Assembly (NCBI GenBank): GCA_015060535.1
Contig: SUYH01000014.1
Location: 1-64,000, forward strand
Direction: 5' to 3'
DNA from: Prevotella sp.
Lineage (GTDB): Bacteria > Bacteroidota > Bacteroidia > Bacteroidales > Bacteroidaceae
DNA length: 64,000 nucleotides
The notes under the pieces were generated by a model. It saw only the letters and a list, made by a program, of their open reading frames with translations, ran no database searches and was not told the DNA's origin. Of the stretch, positions 50,839 through 60,836 are shown piece after piece (position 1 is the stretch's first letter; each line of letters starts with the position of its first letter). Both the position numbers and the translations under genes were made by a program.

Positions 50839-52299
50839 TTAATATTGTAATGTGCCAAGGGCCTTCTGCAGGTTCACCTGGCTTAGTTTGACATCGATTT
50901 CTGCATCTATCTTCTGCGACTGTGCCTGCAGCCAAGCCGTCTGAGCCTCCATGACGGTAGTCGTCGAGATGACACCCTCCTGGAATCCTAAGTTGGCGGT
51001 GCGCAGGTTCTCTTCAGCACGCTCAGTACTCTTGCGGGCCATCTCCAGTTTCTTGTTGGCCTCGTTCACCTTGAACTGGCTCTGGCTCACCTGCAGCTCT
51101 ATCTTCTCACGAGCCTCATCGCGCTGCAGAGTGGCAATGGCGGTAGCGCCCTTGGCGGCACGCACCTTATAGGCTACGTCGCCCCAGTTCCAGATGGGTA
51201 CGCGAACCAGTACACCGACATTCCAGACACCAGCAAACTTGCGCTGGAAACCGTTGTAGAGGTTGGGATTGCTCACGGCATAGCCGCCCGTCAGCAGCAC
51301 CTGAGGCAGATGACCAGCCTTCAGGATATTGGTAGTCTGCTTGCCCATATCAATCATGTTCTGAAGCATCTTCAGCTCGGGACGCGTCTCTGAGAGGTCT
51401 ACATGCTGTGGAGCAGCAGCGGGTGCGACGGTTGACAGGTCTTCAGACTCTTCATCGGCCAGCGTCACCTGCTCGTCGACGGGGAGTCCGCAGAGCTGAC
51501 AGAGCAGCATCTTCGAGAGCGTCAGTCCATCGTCTACCTTCAGCTTCGTCATCTCAGCCTCGTTGACCTTCACAGAAACACTCAGACCCTCGGAACGGGT
51601 TGCTACACCTTCGCGAATCATCTTCTGCACATCACCATCCAGCTTCTTCACCACGTCGAGATAGCTCTGCGCCAGCTTCTGCTTATGACGCAGCGACACC
51701 ACCTGCCAATAGGCTTGGTCGATGCTGTAGAGCGTAGCCTGTCGCTTGGCCTCAGCCGAGTTGGCAGCCAGCTGTTCGCCAGCATCGGCCATCTTGTTCA
51801 TCGCAACGATGGCACCTCCCATGAAGACAGGCTGCGTCAGCATGATGGAACCTGCAAACATGTTGCGCGTGTCAGTATAGAAGGCATCGGTAATGCCTCC
51901 GCCAAACTGGTTAAGCACGCCAGCTACCTGTTGCAGATCGGCACCCAACCTCTGTTGCAGGGCTGCAGGCAGAATCTGGGCGTAAGGGCCAATACTGGAC
52001 TGAACGCCTGTGGCAAAGTTAGTACCCAGACCGTTCAAAGCATCCTTCTGCTCGTCGTTCAGCAGCGATATCTCCTTACTGGTGTACACGTAGCCGCCCA
52101 ATGCCGAGACGTGTGGCAGATACTTGGTACGTGCCGACTTGCGCACATTGGCGGCTATTTCCTGCTTGACGCGTGAGATGCTCATCTGCTTGTTGTTGCG
52201 GAGCGCCATTGCCCTGCAACTGTCAAGGCTCAGCAAGCGCTGAGCAGTGGCAGGAGTCACCATGCTTGTCAACAGGATAAAACCTAAGAGTTTTCTCAT
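50839..52299 (-). CDS. TolC-family outer-membrane efflux protein
   Basis: This 486-residue outer-membrane channel has a signal peptide (MRKLLGFILLTSMVTPATAQ) and two OEP repeats with long Ala/Gln-rich helices (VKQEIAANVRKSARTKYLP.. and LQVSQSQFKVNEANKKLEMARKS..). The ATG at 52299 starts the signal peptide; the frame to 52602 runs antisense through the DUF4492 gene. The promoter is TTG-N20-TAACTTTG (-7 at 52341-52348, minus). It is first in the tolC-hlyD-permease-permease operon. Confidence 0.92.
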   Translation of the reverse strand: MRKLLGFILLTSMVTPATAQRLLSLDSCRAMALRNNKQMSISRVKQEIAANVRKSARTKYLPHVSALGGYVYTSKEISLLNDEQKDALNGLGTNFATGVQSSIGPYAQILPAALQQRLGADLQQVAGVLNQFGGGITDAFYTDTRNMFAGSIMLTQPVFMGGAIVAMNKMADAGEQLAANSAEAKRQATLYSIDQAYWQVVSLRHKQKLAQSYLDVVKKLDGDVQKMIREGVATRSEGLSVSVKVNEAEMTKLKVDDGLTLSKMLLCQLCGLPVDEQVTLADEESEDLSTVAPAAAPQHVDLSETRPELKMLQNMIDMGKQTTNILKAGHLPQVLLTGGYAVSNPNLYNGFQRKFAGVWNVGVLVRVPIWNWGDVAYKVRAAKGATAIATLQRDEAREKIELQVSQSQFKVNEANKKLEMARKSTERAEENLRTANLGFQEGVISTTTVMEAQTAWLQAQSQKIDAEIDVKLSQVNLQKALGTLQY

Positions 52300-52340
52300 T
52301 TTTATTGTTAAATGTATAATCTTTGTTTTCGAAAACGTTG

Positions 52341-52348
52341 CAAAGTTA
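52341..52348 (-). promoter_or_regulatory. Exporter operon promoter
   Basis: TAACTTTG on the minus strand with TTG 20 nt upstream, about 42 bp before tolC. Confidence 0.65.
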
Positions 52349-52440
52349 AAGATTTTATACGAAACTGGCAAGAAAAGTTTGCAGTTTAAAATATTTTTTT
52401 TAAATTTGCAACAATTATTACAGCAAAGTGACCAATAACA

Positions 52441-52662
52441 ATGAAAAAAGACAGTTTTCTCTACCGTGTCTTCGACCTCTACTACGACGGTTTCCGCAAC
52501 ATGAAGTTGGGGAGAACGCTGTGGACGATCATCCTGATCAAGCTGTTCATCATCTTTGCCATCCTCAAGGTCTTCTTCTTCCCCGACTTCCTCAGCACCC
52601 ATGCCGAGAAGGGGGGCGAGGCCGACTATGTAGCCAATGAATTGATAAACGCTAAACCCTAA
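52441..52662 (+). CDS. DUF4492 small membrane protein of cytochrome bd operon
   Basis: This 73-residue protein has one TM helix (about 27-48, WTIILIKLFIIFAILKVFFF) preceded by the conserved RVFDLYYDGFRNMKLGRTLW. DUF4492 proteins precede cydA in Bacteroidetes and may act as a small oxidase subunit, as CydX does in enterobacteria. The C-terminal codons and stop (INAKP) fall in TAAAC heptamer repeats (52644-52671). It is 12 bp upstream of cydA. Confidence 0.88.
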   Translation: MKKDSFLYRVFDLYYDGFRNMKLGRTLWTIILIKLFIIFAILKVFFFPDFLSTHAEKGGEADYVANELINAKP

Positions 52663-52671
52663 ACAATAAAC
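52644..52671. repeat. Heptamer repeat between DUF4492 and cydA
   Basis: GATAAAC-GCTAAAC-CCTAAAC-AATAAAC: four 7-bp units that supply the end of the DUF4492 gene and run into the cydA start region. Confidence 0.65.
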
Positions 52672-52674
52672 AAT

Positions 52675-54255
52675 ATGAACGAACTCTTTCTGAACATCGA
52701 CGCCAGCTCCATCAATTGGGCAAGGGCACAGTTCGCACTAACAGCCATCTACCATTGGCTCTTCGTGCCGCTCACCCTCGGACTGGCAGTCATCATGGGC
52801 ATCTGCGAGACGCTCTGGTATCGCAAACGCGACATTTTCTGGCGCAACACTGCGCAATTCTGGCAACGCCTCTTCGGCATCAATTTCGCCATGGGTGTGG
52901 CTACGGGTATCATCCTAGAGTTCGAGTTTGGTACCAACTGGTCTAACTACTCGTGGTTCGTGGGCGACATCTTTGGCGCTCCGCTGGCTATCGAGGGTAT
53001 CGTGGCTTTCTTCATGGAGTCGACCTTCGTAGCCGTCATGTTCTTCGGCTGGAAGAAGGTATCGCCAGGCTTCCATCTGGCCTCCACGTGGCTCACCGGC
53101 CTGGGTGCCACTATCTCAGCATGGTGGATTCTCGTAGCTAACGCGTGGATGCAGTATCCCGTAGGCTGCGCTTTCAATCCTGACACGATGCGCAACGAGA
53201 TGGTCAGCTTCTTCGATGTGGCTCTCTCGCCCTTCGCCATCGGCAAGTTCTGCCACACCGTCATCTCAGCATGGATCATTGGAGCTGTTTTCGTGATGGC
53301 CGTCTCTTGTTGGTATCTCATGAAGCGTCGCGAACTTAAGCTGGCTCATGAGAGCATCAAGATAGCCACCATCGTCGGACTCATCGCCACGCTGGGAGCC
53401 GCCTTCACAGGTCATATCAGCGGACAGCAGGTGGCCAAGTATCAACCCATGAAGATGGCGGCTATGGAGGCGCTCTACAATGGTGGTACTGGTCAGGGAC
53501 TCACCGTCGTGCCTGGCATCGAGATGCCTTACGCCTTGAGCATCATGGCCACCAACGACCCTGAGGGCTACGTACCTGGCATCAACGACCTGCTGAACGG
53601 CTACACCACACCTGATGGTCACCAGGAGCCCTCCGTCGACGAGAAAATCGCGCGTGGCAAGATGGCCATCGAGGCTCTATCAGCCTATCGTCAAGTCAAG
53701 AAAGCTGGTGCAGACCAAGCTTCTCTCAACTCTCAACTCTCAACGCTAAACGAGAACATGAAATACTTCGGCTATGGTTACGTGAAGGACAAGAAAGACG
53801 TTGTGCCTCCCATAGCCGTCAATTTCTGGGCGTTCCGCATCATGGTGGGCGTGGGCTCGCTGCTCATCCTCTATTTCCTCATCATGGCGCTGTTGGCATT
53901 CCGTGTTCCCTACCTCTCCATTATCATGCGTCGTCTGCTGGCTGCCGTAGGCCTGCTGCCTGAGACTAAAGCCGACGTGCACGACATCACAGGACTGCCC
54001 GCCTGGCACTACTGGACAGCAGTAGCCCTCTTGCCTCTGGCCTATATCGCCTCTGAGAGTGGATGGCTCGTCGCTGAGTTCGGACGACAGCCCTGGACCA
54101 TTCAGGACATGCTGCCCACATGGGTCAGCGTGAGCGACATCGGCAGCTCAGCCGTTGCCCTGACGTTCTTCCTATTCTTAGGTCTCTTCACCCTCATGCT
54201 GGCAGTAGAAATCAACATCATGCTTAAACAAATCAAGAAAGGAGCCACATTATGA
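52675..54255 (+). CDS. cydA: Cytochrome bd ubiquinol/menaquinol oxidase subunit I
   Basis: This 526-residue membrane subunit binds haems b558, b595 and d and oxidises quinol. The N-terminal helix has the haem-ligand His in ALTAIYHWLFVPLTLG. VEFRRN-type residues are replaced by KYQPMKMAAMEAL around the Q-loop, and the GRQPW motif is present in EFGRQPWTIQDMLPT. Codons near 53724-53751 are a TCTCAAC heptamer insert (LNSQLSTLN) in the hydrophilic loop. It overlaps cydB by 4 bp. Confidence 0.95.
   Translation: MNELFLNIDASSINWARAQFALTAIYHWLFVPLTLGLAVIMGICETLWYRKRDIFWRNTAQFWQRLFGINFAMGVATGIILEFEFGTNWSNYSWFVGDIFGAPLAIEGIVAFFMESTFVAVMFFGWKKVSPGFHLASTWLTGLGATISAWWILVANAWMQYPVGCAFNPDTMRNEMVSFFDVALSPFAIGKFCHTVISAWIIGAVFVMAVSCWYLMKRRELKLAHESIKIATIVGLIATLGAAFTGHISGQQVAKYQPMKMAAMEALYNGGTGQGLTVVPGIEMPYALSIMATNDPEGYVPGINDLLNGYTTPDGHQEPSVDEKIARGKMAIEALSAYRQVKKAGADQASLNSQLSTLNENMKYFGYGYVKDKKDVVPPIAVNFWAFRIMVGVGSLLILYFLIMALLAFRVPYLSIIMRRLLAAVGLLPETKADVHDITGLPAWHYWTAVALLPLAYIASESGWLVAEFGRQPWTIQDMLPTWVSVSDIGSSAVALTFFLFLGLFTLMLAVEINIMLKQIKKGATL
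53724..53751. repeat. Heptamer repeat inside cydA
   Basis: TCTCAAC three times, then GCTAAAC, in the coding sequence of the soluble loop. The unit resembles the intergenic heptamers at 21226, 35196 and 52644. Confidence 0.75.
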
Positions 54256-55400
54256 CCTACGAATTTCTGCAACACTATTGGTGCTTCGTCGTATCGCTCT
54301 TAGGAGCGCTACTGGTCTTCCTGATGTTCGTCCAGGGAGCCAACTCGTGTATCCGCTCATTAGGATGGACTGAAGAAGGGCGTCGATTGGTACTTAACTC
54401 GACGGGCCGTAAGTGGGAGTTCACATTCACCACGCTGGTGACTTTTGGTGGTGCCTTCTTCGCCTCGTTCCCCCTCTTCTACTCTACCTCGTTTGGCGGG
54501 GCTTACTGGCTGTGGATGATCATCCTGTTCACCTTCGTGCTTCAGGCTGTCAGCTATGAGTTCCAGAACAAATTGGGCAACTTCCTCGGTCCCAAGACGT
54601 TCCAGACATTCCTGATACTCAACGGACTGTTGGGTCCGCTGCTTTTAGGCGGAGCAGTAGCTACCTTCTTCGAGGGCAGCAACTTCGTCATCGTCAAGGA
54701 AAATCTGGTTGATGGTGGTGCCTTCACACCTATCATCTCACGCTGGGCTAACGCCTCTCACGGACTCGATGCCCTGCTCAACCCATGGGTGCTCGTCTTC
54801 GGACTGGCAGTCATGTTCCTAGCGCGCACACTGGGCATCCTCTACGTGATGAATAATGTCGATGACGAGGACATCCGCTCACGTGGCAGCGTCCGACTGC
54901 TCGGCACCGCCGTGCCCTTCCTCATCTTCTTCGTGGGCTATCTCGTCCACCTGTTGCTGAAGGACGGTTACGCCTGGGATCCCCAGACGGGCATTATCTT
55001 CATGGAGCCCTACAAGTATCTGCACAACCTGATGGACATGTGGTATCTGCTTATTATATTATTAATAGGTGTAGTGCTGGTGCTCTACGGCATTGGCAAG
55101 ACGATAGTGTCGAAGGACTACAACAGTGGCATCTGGCCTGCGGGCATCGGCACCGTGCTGACCGTGCTCGCCCTGCTGCTCTGCTGCGCCTGGAACAACA
55201 CCGCCTACTATCCCTCAACGGCCGACCTGCAGTCGTCGCTCACGCTGGCCAACTCATGTTCATCGGAGTTCACCCTGCGTACCATGTTCTACGTCTCGCT
55301 GCTCGTACCCTTCGTGCTCGCCTATATTGTCTATGCCTGGTGGTCTATCGATAAGAGAAAACTCACCAAAGAAGATATTCACGACGATCACGCCTATTAA
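54252..55400 (+). CDS. cydB: Cytochrome bd oxidase subunit II
   Basis: This 382-residue protein has about nine TM helices and partners CydA in the bd oxidase. It begins YEFLQHYWCFVVSLLGALLVFLMFVQGANS, matching the family's N-terminal helix with the quinone-side residues. It ends with a cytosolic KRKLTKEDIHDDHAY tail. It starts 4 bp inside cydA. The operon supports microaerobic respiration or oxygen removal in a mostly anaerobic organism. Confidence 0.94.
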   Translation: MTYEFLQHYWCFVVSLLGALLVFLMFVQGANSCIRSLGWTEEGRRLVLNSTGRKWEFTFTTLVTFGGAFFASFPLFYSTSFGGAYWLWMIILFTFVLQAVSYEFQNKLGNFLGPKTFQTFLILNGLLGPLLLGGAVATFFEGSNFVIVKENLVDGGAFTPIISRWANASHGLDALLNPWVLVFGLAVMFLARTLGILYVMNNVDDEDIRSRGSVRLLGTAVPFLIFFVGYLVHLLLKDGYAWDPQTGIIFMEPYKYLHNLMDMWYLLIILLIGVVLVLYGIGKTIVSKDYNSGIWPAGIGTVLTVLALLLCCAWNNTAYYPSTADLQSSLTLANSCSSEFTLRTMFYVSLLVPFVLAYIVYAWWSIDKRKLTKEDIHDDHAY

Positions 55401-55524
55401 GGGATACCGATAATACTTTTTCGAAATGGGTTCTTTTGCTTACGAAATGTAACATGAGAGCCCATTTTTACATTTCACAAACTTTATGTTACATAAGGTT
55501 AAGTAGCATACCTGAAAAACATAC

Positions 55525-55532
55525 TATATTTG
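55525..55532 (+). promoter_or_regulatory. Promoter of the SusC operon
   Basis: TATATTTG lies 105 bp upstream of the SusC start; no good -33 box is seen, which fits an activator-dependent promoter. The long leader contains no clear terminator or riboswitch. Confidence 0.5.
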
Positions 55533-55636
55533 CAGCGCATAAACCTAAGCCCCCTAAGTGAGCAAAAGATTTATTATTAACCATCGACGACATTATCAAC
55601 TTCTAAATTAATTTTAAACATTAAATTAACAACCTT

Positions 55637-58600
55637 ATGTCAAATTTTAAAAAGTTACAGAGAACATTGACAGTCCTGTTTCTGCTGTGCATGATTCCCA
55701 TTGGGATGAACGCCCAGACAGTAAAGGGAACCGTTAATGACGTGGCTGGCGAACCGATTATCGGAGCTACAGTCAAAGTGCAGGGTGGTAATGATGCTAC
55801 GATTACCGATTTAGACGGTAATTTCACCATCAAAGCTGCCTCTAACGCCACATTAACAATCACCTATGTGGGTTATGTATCCCAGCAGGTGCAGGTAGGT
55901 GGCAGAAACAACATCACCATTACCTTAAAAGAAGACAACACCACGCTGAACGACGTCGTAGTCATTGGTTACGGTACGATGAAGAAGAAGCTGGTGACTG
56001 GTGCCACCGTTCAGGTGAAGGGTGAAGAAATCGCCAAGCTGAACACCACCAATGCGCTTGAGGCTATGCAGTCGAGCACTCCTGGTGTACAGATTACGCA
56101 GTCTTCCTCACAGCCTGGTAAGGGTTACAAGGTGTACATCCGTGGTATCGGCACAACGGGCGATTCACAGCCGTTGTACGTGATCGACGGTGTGGCTGGT
56201 GGTAGTCTCGATGGTATTAACACCAACGACATTGAGAGCATCGACATTCTGAAGGATGCTGCCTCAGCTGCCATCTACGGAGCACGTGCTGCCAACGGCG
56301 TCATCCTGGTGACAACCCGTCAGGGTAAGGCTGGCAAGATCGAGCTGACATACAATGGTGCTATAGGTTGGTCAAATGCCTACAAGCGCCCACAGCTGCT
56401 TAACGCCCAGCAGTACATGACGATCATGGACGAGTTCAGCTTCAACACAACGGGTGCGAAGATGGACTGGGCTGGTTTCGTACCCCAGAAAATCATCGAC
56501 AAAGTAAAGGGAGGCTGGAACGGCACCGACTGGTGGGACATCTTCAACAACAAGAATGCCGTACAGCATAACCACTCAGTAACGCTGACTGGCGGTAACG
56601 ACATGTCGAAGTTCCTGATGTCATATACCTATACCGGCAACGAGGGTATCATGGGTGCTAACGTAGCTTCTTACTACAAGCGTAACACCATCAGACTGAA
56701 CAGCGACCACGTGCTGCTGAAGGCAAAGGACTTCGACGCCATCACCATTGGTGAGAACCTGTCGATTGGCTACACCAAGAGCCACGATCTGGCCGAAGAC
56801 GGCATGTACTGGAGCTACATTCACGACCTGATGCAGACATCGCCTCTGGTACCGCAGTATGCTGACAATGGCGACATCTACAACTATAATAAATATGGTG
56901 AGGGATGGAACGACCAGATTTTCAAGAACCCATGGGAGGCTCTGACGAAGGGTGGATTCAACTCTATGGCCGAGAGCCGCAACCTGAACATCAACGCTAC
57001 TGCCTTTGCTACAATTCAGCCTATCAAGGGTCTGAAATGGCGCACACAGTTCAACTACAACTGGTACTCTGGTGCCTACCGCAGCTATGCTGAGCCTCGC
57101 TCACCTGCCAACGGTTCGGCTATTGTCGACTCCTACTCTAGCAGCCAGAACCAGAGCATGAGCTCGAACTGGTCGATAGAAAATACGATTACTTACGAGT
57201 TGCCTCTCCTGGCAGGTCATAAGATCAGCGTGATGGCTGGTCAGAGCTTCCAGAGTTCAGCATGGGGCGAGGGCATCAACGGTTCGAACAAGGCGAAGGC
57301 TGGCGAGCAGCTGGCTACGCTGAAGGGCTGGGACTCTGCATACCTGTCGAACTTCAAACTGACCAGTGCAACGGATGCCACGCTGGGTGGATCACCCAGT
57401 GACGAAAGCTACCTGGCTTCATGGTTCGGACGTGCCACATGGGACTACAATGAGAAATACATGGCCACCTTCACCATTCGCCATGACGGTTCGAGTGTGT
57501 TCAACGATGGTCACCGTTGGGGTACCTTCCCCTCAGTATCTGCCGGTTGGGTAATCACCAACGAGAAATTCATGGCTAAGACACAGAGCTGGCTCGACTT
57601 CCTGAAGATACGTGCTTCATGGGGTCAGAACGGTAACTGCGCTATCCCAGCCTACCAATACCTGGCTACCATCGCACAGTCTGGACAGTACAACGATAAC
57701 GGCTACAAGTTTGGTTCCGATATGAACACCTCTGTTGCTGGTACTCCAAAGACTGGTGCCTATGCCAACATCCTGCCTAACTACGACCTGACTTGGGAGA
57801 CCTCTGAGCAGCTGGACTTCGGTTTCGACGCTCGATTCCTCAATAGCCGTCTGGGTGTTAACTTCGACTGGTACAAGAAGACCACCAAAGACTGGCTCAT
57901 CACCGGTCCTCATGTAGCCATCTACGGTACTAGCCCCGCTTACATCAATGGTGGTGACGTCAAGAATACTGGTGTCGAGCTGGCCATCACGTGGAATGAC
58001 CGCATTGGCAAGGACTTCAGCTACAATGCTAGCGTGAACTTTGCCACCAACAAGAATGAGGTAACACGTATTGCCAACGACAACCACTACATCAATGGTC
58101 CTAGCGGCGTGCTGTCACAGGGCACTGAGTATGTATATCGTGCTGAGGAAGGCAAGCCCATCGGTTATTTCTTCGGTATGTCATACAGCGGCATCTGGCA
58201 GACTCAGGAGCAGATTGATGCTGCTCGTGCACAGATGGAAGCAGACCTCGCTGCAGGCAGGATTCCTAGCACAGTAGTACTGAAGAACGCACAGCCTGGC
58301 GACCCCATCTGGGACGACTATAACGGTGATGGTGAGATCAACTACTCAGAGGGTGAGAAATGCGACCGTCATGAGATTGGTAATCCTAACCCCGATGTCA
58401 CCCTGGGTATCAACTTGGGCTGCAGCTGGAAGGGCTTCGACTTCTCAGTCAACGGCTACGGAGCTTTCGGCCAGCAGGTTATGCGCTCATACCGCTCATT
58501 CGGCGACAACCCACTGCAGAACTACGATACGACCATCCTGAACCGCTGGCACGGTGAGGGCACGTCGAACGACCAGCCACGCATCACGGCTACAGGTCAT

Positions 58601-58885
58601 AACAACACCATCTGGGTGTCTACTCGCTACATGGAGAATGCCGACTTCTTCAAAATCAAGACCATGACGCTGGGCTACGACTTTAAGCACATCTGGAAGT
58701 CTTGTCCGTTACAGCAGCTGAAATTCTACGTCCAGGTTCAGAACCTCTGTACCTTCACTGGATACACAGGTCTCGATCCTGAGGTAGGTAACACTGCCGG
58801 TGGTAACAACTGGGCATCAGGTATCGACCTCGGTCTTTACCCATCAGCACGTACTTTCATGGTTGGTGCAAACATTAAATTTTAA
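55637..58885 (+). CDS. SusC/RagA-type TonB-dependent outer-membrane transporter
   Basis: This 1082-residue nutrient importer has a signal peptide ending NAQ, a carboxypeptidase-regulatory-like domain (VKGTVNDVAGEPIIGATVKVQG.., 30-115), the TonB-box and plug region (DVVVIGYGTMKKK, then IRGIGTTGDSQPLYVIDGV with NDIESIDILKDAASAAIYGARAANGVI) and a 22-strand barrel ending YPSARTFMVGANIKF. With the SusD partner it takes up a glycan or peptide. No enzyme gene lies beside it, so the substrate is unknown. Confidence 0.95.
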   Translation: MSNFKKLQRTLTVLFLLCMIPIGMNAQTVKGTVNDVAGEPIIGATVKVQGGNDATITDLDGNFTIKAASNATLTITYVGYVSQQVQVGGRNNITITLKEDNTTLNDVVVIGYGTMKKKLVTGATVQVKGEEIAKLNTTNALEAMQSSTPGVQITQSSSQPGKGYKVYIRGIGTTGDSQPLYVIDGVAGGSLDGINTNDIESIDILKDAASAAIYGARAANGVILVTTRQGKAGKIELTYNGAIGWSNAYKRPQLLNAQQYMTIMDEFSFNTTGAKMDWAGFVPQKIIDKVKGGWNGTDWWDIFNNKNAVQHNHSVTLTGGNDMSKFLMSYTYTGNEGIMGANVASYYKRNTIRLNSDHVLLKAKDFDAITIGENLSIGYTKSHDLAEDGMYWSYIHDLMQTSPLVPQYADNGDIYNYNKYGEGWNDQIFKNPWEALTKGGFNSMAESRNLNINATAFATIQPIKGLKWRTQFNYNWYSGAYRSYAEPRSPANGSAIVDSYSSSQNQSMSSNWSIENTITYELPLLAGHKISVMAGQSFQSSAWGEGINGSNKAKAGEQLATLKGWDSAYLSNFKLTSATDATLGGSPSDESYLASWFGRATWDYNEKYMATFTIRHDGSSVFNDGHRWGTFPSVSAGWVITNEKFMAKTQSWLDFLKIRASWGQNGNCAIPAYQYLATIAQSGQYNDNGYKFGSDMNTSVAGTPKTGAYANILPNYDLTWETSEQLDFGFDARFLNSRLGVNFDWYKKTTKDWLITGPHVAIYGTSPAYINGGDVKNTGVELAITWNDRIGKDFSYNASVNFATNKNEVTRIANDNHYINGPSGVLSQGTEYVYRAEEGKPIGYFFGMSYSGIWQTQEQIDAARAQMEADLAAGRIPSTVVLKNAQPGDPIWDDYNGDGEINYSEGEKCDRHEIGNPNPDVTLGINLGCSWKGFDFSVNGYGAFGQQVMRSYRSFGDNPLQNYDTTILNRWHGEGTSNDQPRITATGHNNTIWVSTRYMENADFFKIKTMTLGYDFKHIWKSCPLQQLKFYVQVQNLCTFTGYTGLDPEVGNTAGGNNWASGIDLGLYPSARTFMVGANIKF

Positions 58886-58899
58886 TTCGATAACAGGTT

Positions 58900-60813
58900 A
58901 TGAAGAAATATATTTTATCATTTTTGACGGTCTTATCAGCAACGGCCTTGCTGACTTCATGTAACGACATGCTGGACACTGACCCACGTAAGACCGAGAT
59001 GAATAAGGAGACCTTCCCAGGAAAATCTGGTGACGTAGAGTCTCAATTGGTGGCTATCTACAGCATCATGAACGTGCTGGGTGGCGGCGATTCTGATACG
59101 TCAAACCCCTTCTATTGGTGGGAGATTATGTCTGACAACTGCTACGGCAGCGGTGGTTTGCAGGACAACAAAGTAAAGTCGATGCACTATCTGGTGCAGA
59201 TGAGCTCTAACCAGTACGAATTCCCCTTTGTATGTCTTTATGGTGGCGTGAAGCGCTGTAACGACTTGATTGAGAACATCGACAAGGTGAACTGGGACGA
59301 GAGCGAGAAGACGCTGCGTAACCAGCTGCTGGGCGAGGGTTACTTCATGCGTGGACTCTATACCATGTGGCTCACACAGTTGTATGGCGATATTCCCCTC
59401 ATCACCGCTTCCGAGGTTCCTGCTGACATGGAGGAAGAGGTAAGCGCTGAGGAGAAAGTCTATCCCCAGATTCTCTCCGACTTCACATCAGGTATGAACC
59501 TCATGGGCACCACCAGAGGTCATGGCGACGGTCATGCTAACAAGTATGTGGCCGAGGCTTTCCTCGCACGTGCTTATATGTTCTGGGCTGGTTTCTATAA
59601 GAACGTCAGCGAACTGGCTACTGGCGATGCATCCATCAATCTGGTTGAGCAACCTGGTTGTGATGGCGGCACGATCTCAAAGGCTAATGTCATAGCAGCT
59701 GTCAAGGACGTGATTGCCAGTGGTAGCTACAAGCTCTGCGAGGACTACCGCTCATTATGGCAGTATTCTAACAGTCTGCTCTGGGACGAGGCTCACGACA
59801 ATGAAGACGGTACTGGAAACAAGGAAGGCACTCACGCCTACGCATTTATTGCCGACATGAAGCGCGAGAACTGTTTCGACCAGCCTGGCATGGGTAACGG
59901 CAATACCGAGGAGCTCTTCCAGATTCAGTTCATGAATGCCTCTAACTGGAATATTGGTAATTCATACTATACTGCTCAGCGCATGTATTCCAACTACATC
60001 TCTTGTTTTTGGGGTCTGCGTTGTAACGGTAATAATGGTAAGCGCGACTACACCTATCCATTCAACGAGGGATGGGGTCAGGGCACACCTTCTTGCAATA
60101 TCTGGGACGACTGGACACACGCTGAGGAAGTGGGCGGCTATACCGATGCCCGCAAGCTCGGTTCTCTGATTGACTGTGTTCACGAGTTGCAGAACTATAC
60201 GTTCGTAAAAGACGACTGCGAAGAGTCTGGCTATAGCGTCAAGAAGTACAACTCTGTAGAGCTCGACGCCTGCGAGAACGATAAAGACACCTGGTGGTCA
60301 AAGGCTCCTGGCTATACCAGCAGCTCACTCGACAACAAGATGCAGGGCGACCACTTCGAGGACTTCTACCTGATGCGCTATGCTGACGTGCTGCTCATGG
60401 CTACTGAGCTCACTGGCGATGCCCAGTACATGAATCTGGTACAGCGTCGTGCTGGTGTTACGGAGACTGGTTATTCATTGGAGGCTGTTCAGAACGAGCG
60501 TCGTTGGGAGTTTGCCTTCGAGGGACTGCGCTTCAACGACATGCGCCGTTGGACGGGTAACAAGCCTACCGCAAACTCTTATGCTCCTAAGGCTCTGCAG
60601 GCACAGACTGGCAAGACGACAACCCATCATGGCAACAAGAAGTCAACCATGAAGCACATGACCTGCTCGTGGACCAAGCGCTACTGCGATACCAACGGTT
60701 TCCTGGCAAAGCCACAGAACCAGATCAACCTGATGAACGGCAAGCTGAAGCAGAACCCAGGTTGGGGCTCTGAGACTCCTGAAGAAGAGAAAACCTACGT
60801 GACACTTTATTAA
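58900..60813 (+). CDS. SusD/RagB-type substrate-binding lipoprotein
   Basis: This 637-residue surface lipoprotein is the lid of the SusC transporter. Its lipobox is LLTSC (C21), followed by NDMLDTDPRKTEM. TPR-like helices include RGLYTMWLTQLYGDIPLIT, and the C-terminal QNERRWEFAFEGLRFNDMRRW is a SusD hallmark. It lies 14 bp after the SusC gene. The final part lists a long insert-rich tail, as in larger RagB-type members. Confidence 0.94.
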   Translation: MKKYILSFLTVLSATALLTSCNDMLDTDPRKTEMNKETFPGKSGDVESQLVAIYSIMNVLGGGDSDTSNPFYWWEIMSDNCYGSGGLQDNKVKSMHYLVQMSSNQYEFPFVCLYGGVKRCNDLIENIDKVNWDESEKTLRNQLLGEGYFMRGLYTMWLTQLYGDIPLITASEVPADMEEEVSAEEKVYPQILSDFTSGMNLMGTTRGHGDGHANKYVAEAFLARAYMFWAGFYKNVSELATGDASINLVEQPGCDGGTISKANVIAAVKDVIASGSYKLCEDYRSLWQYSNSLLWDEAHDNEDGTGNKEGTHAYAFIADMKRENCFDQPGMGNGNTEELFQIQFMNASNWNIGNSYYTAQRMYSNYISCFWGLRCNGNNGKRDYTYPFNEGWGQGTPSCNIWDDWTHAEEVGGYTDARKLGSLIDCVHELQNYTFVKDDCEESGYSVKKYNSVELDACENDKDTWWSKAPGYTSSSLDNKMQGDHFEDFYLMRYADVLLMATELTGDAQYMNLVQRRAGVTETGYSLEAVQNERRWEFAFEGLRFNDMRRWTGNKPTANSYAPKALQAQTGKTTTHHGNKKSTMKHMTCSWTKRYCDTNGFLAKPQNQINLMNGKLKQNPGWGSETPEEEKTYVTLY

Positions 60814-60836
60814 TCATGATATAACGAATAACCCAT

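Noticed and set aside
52300..52602. Upstream extension of the TolC-family gene
   Set aside because: It runs antisense through the DUF4492 gene and would bury the signal peptide.
55533..55636. Riboswitch in the SusC leader
   Set aside because: No stable stem, terminator or known motif was seen.
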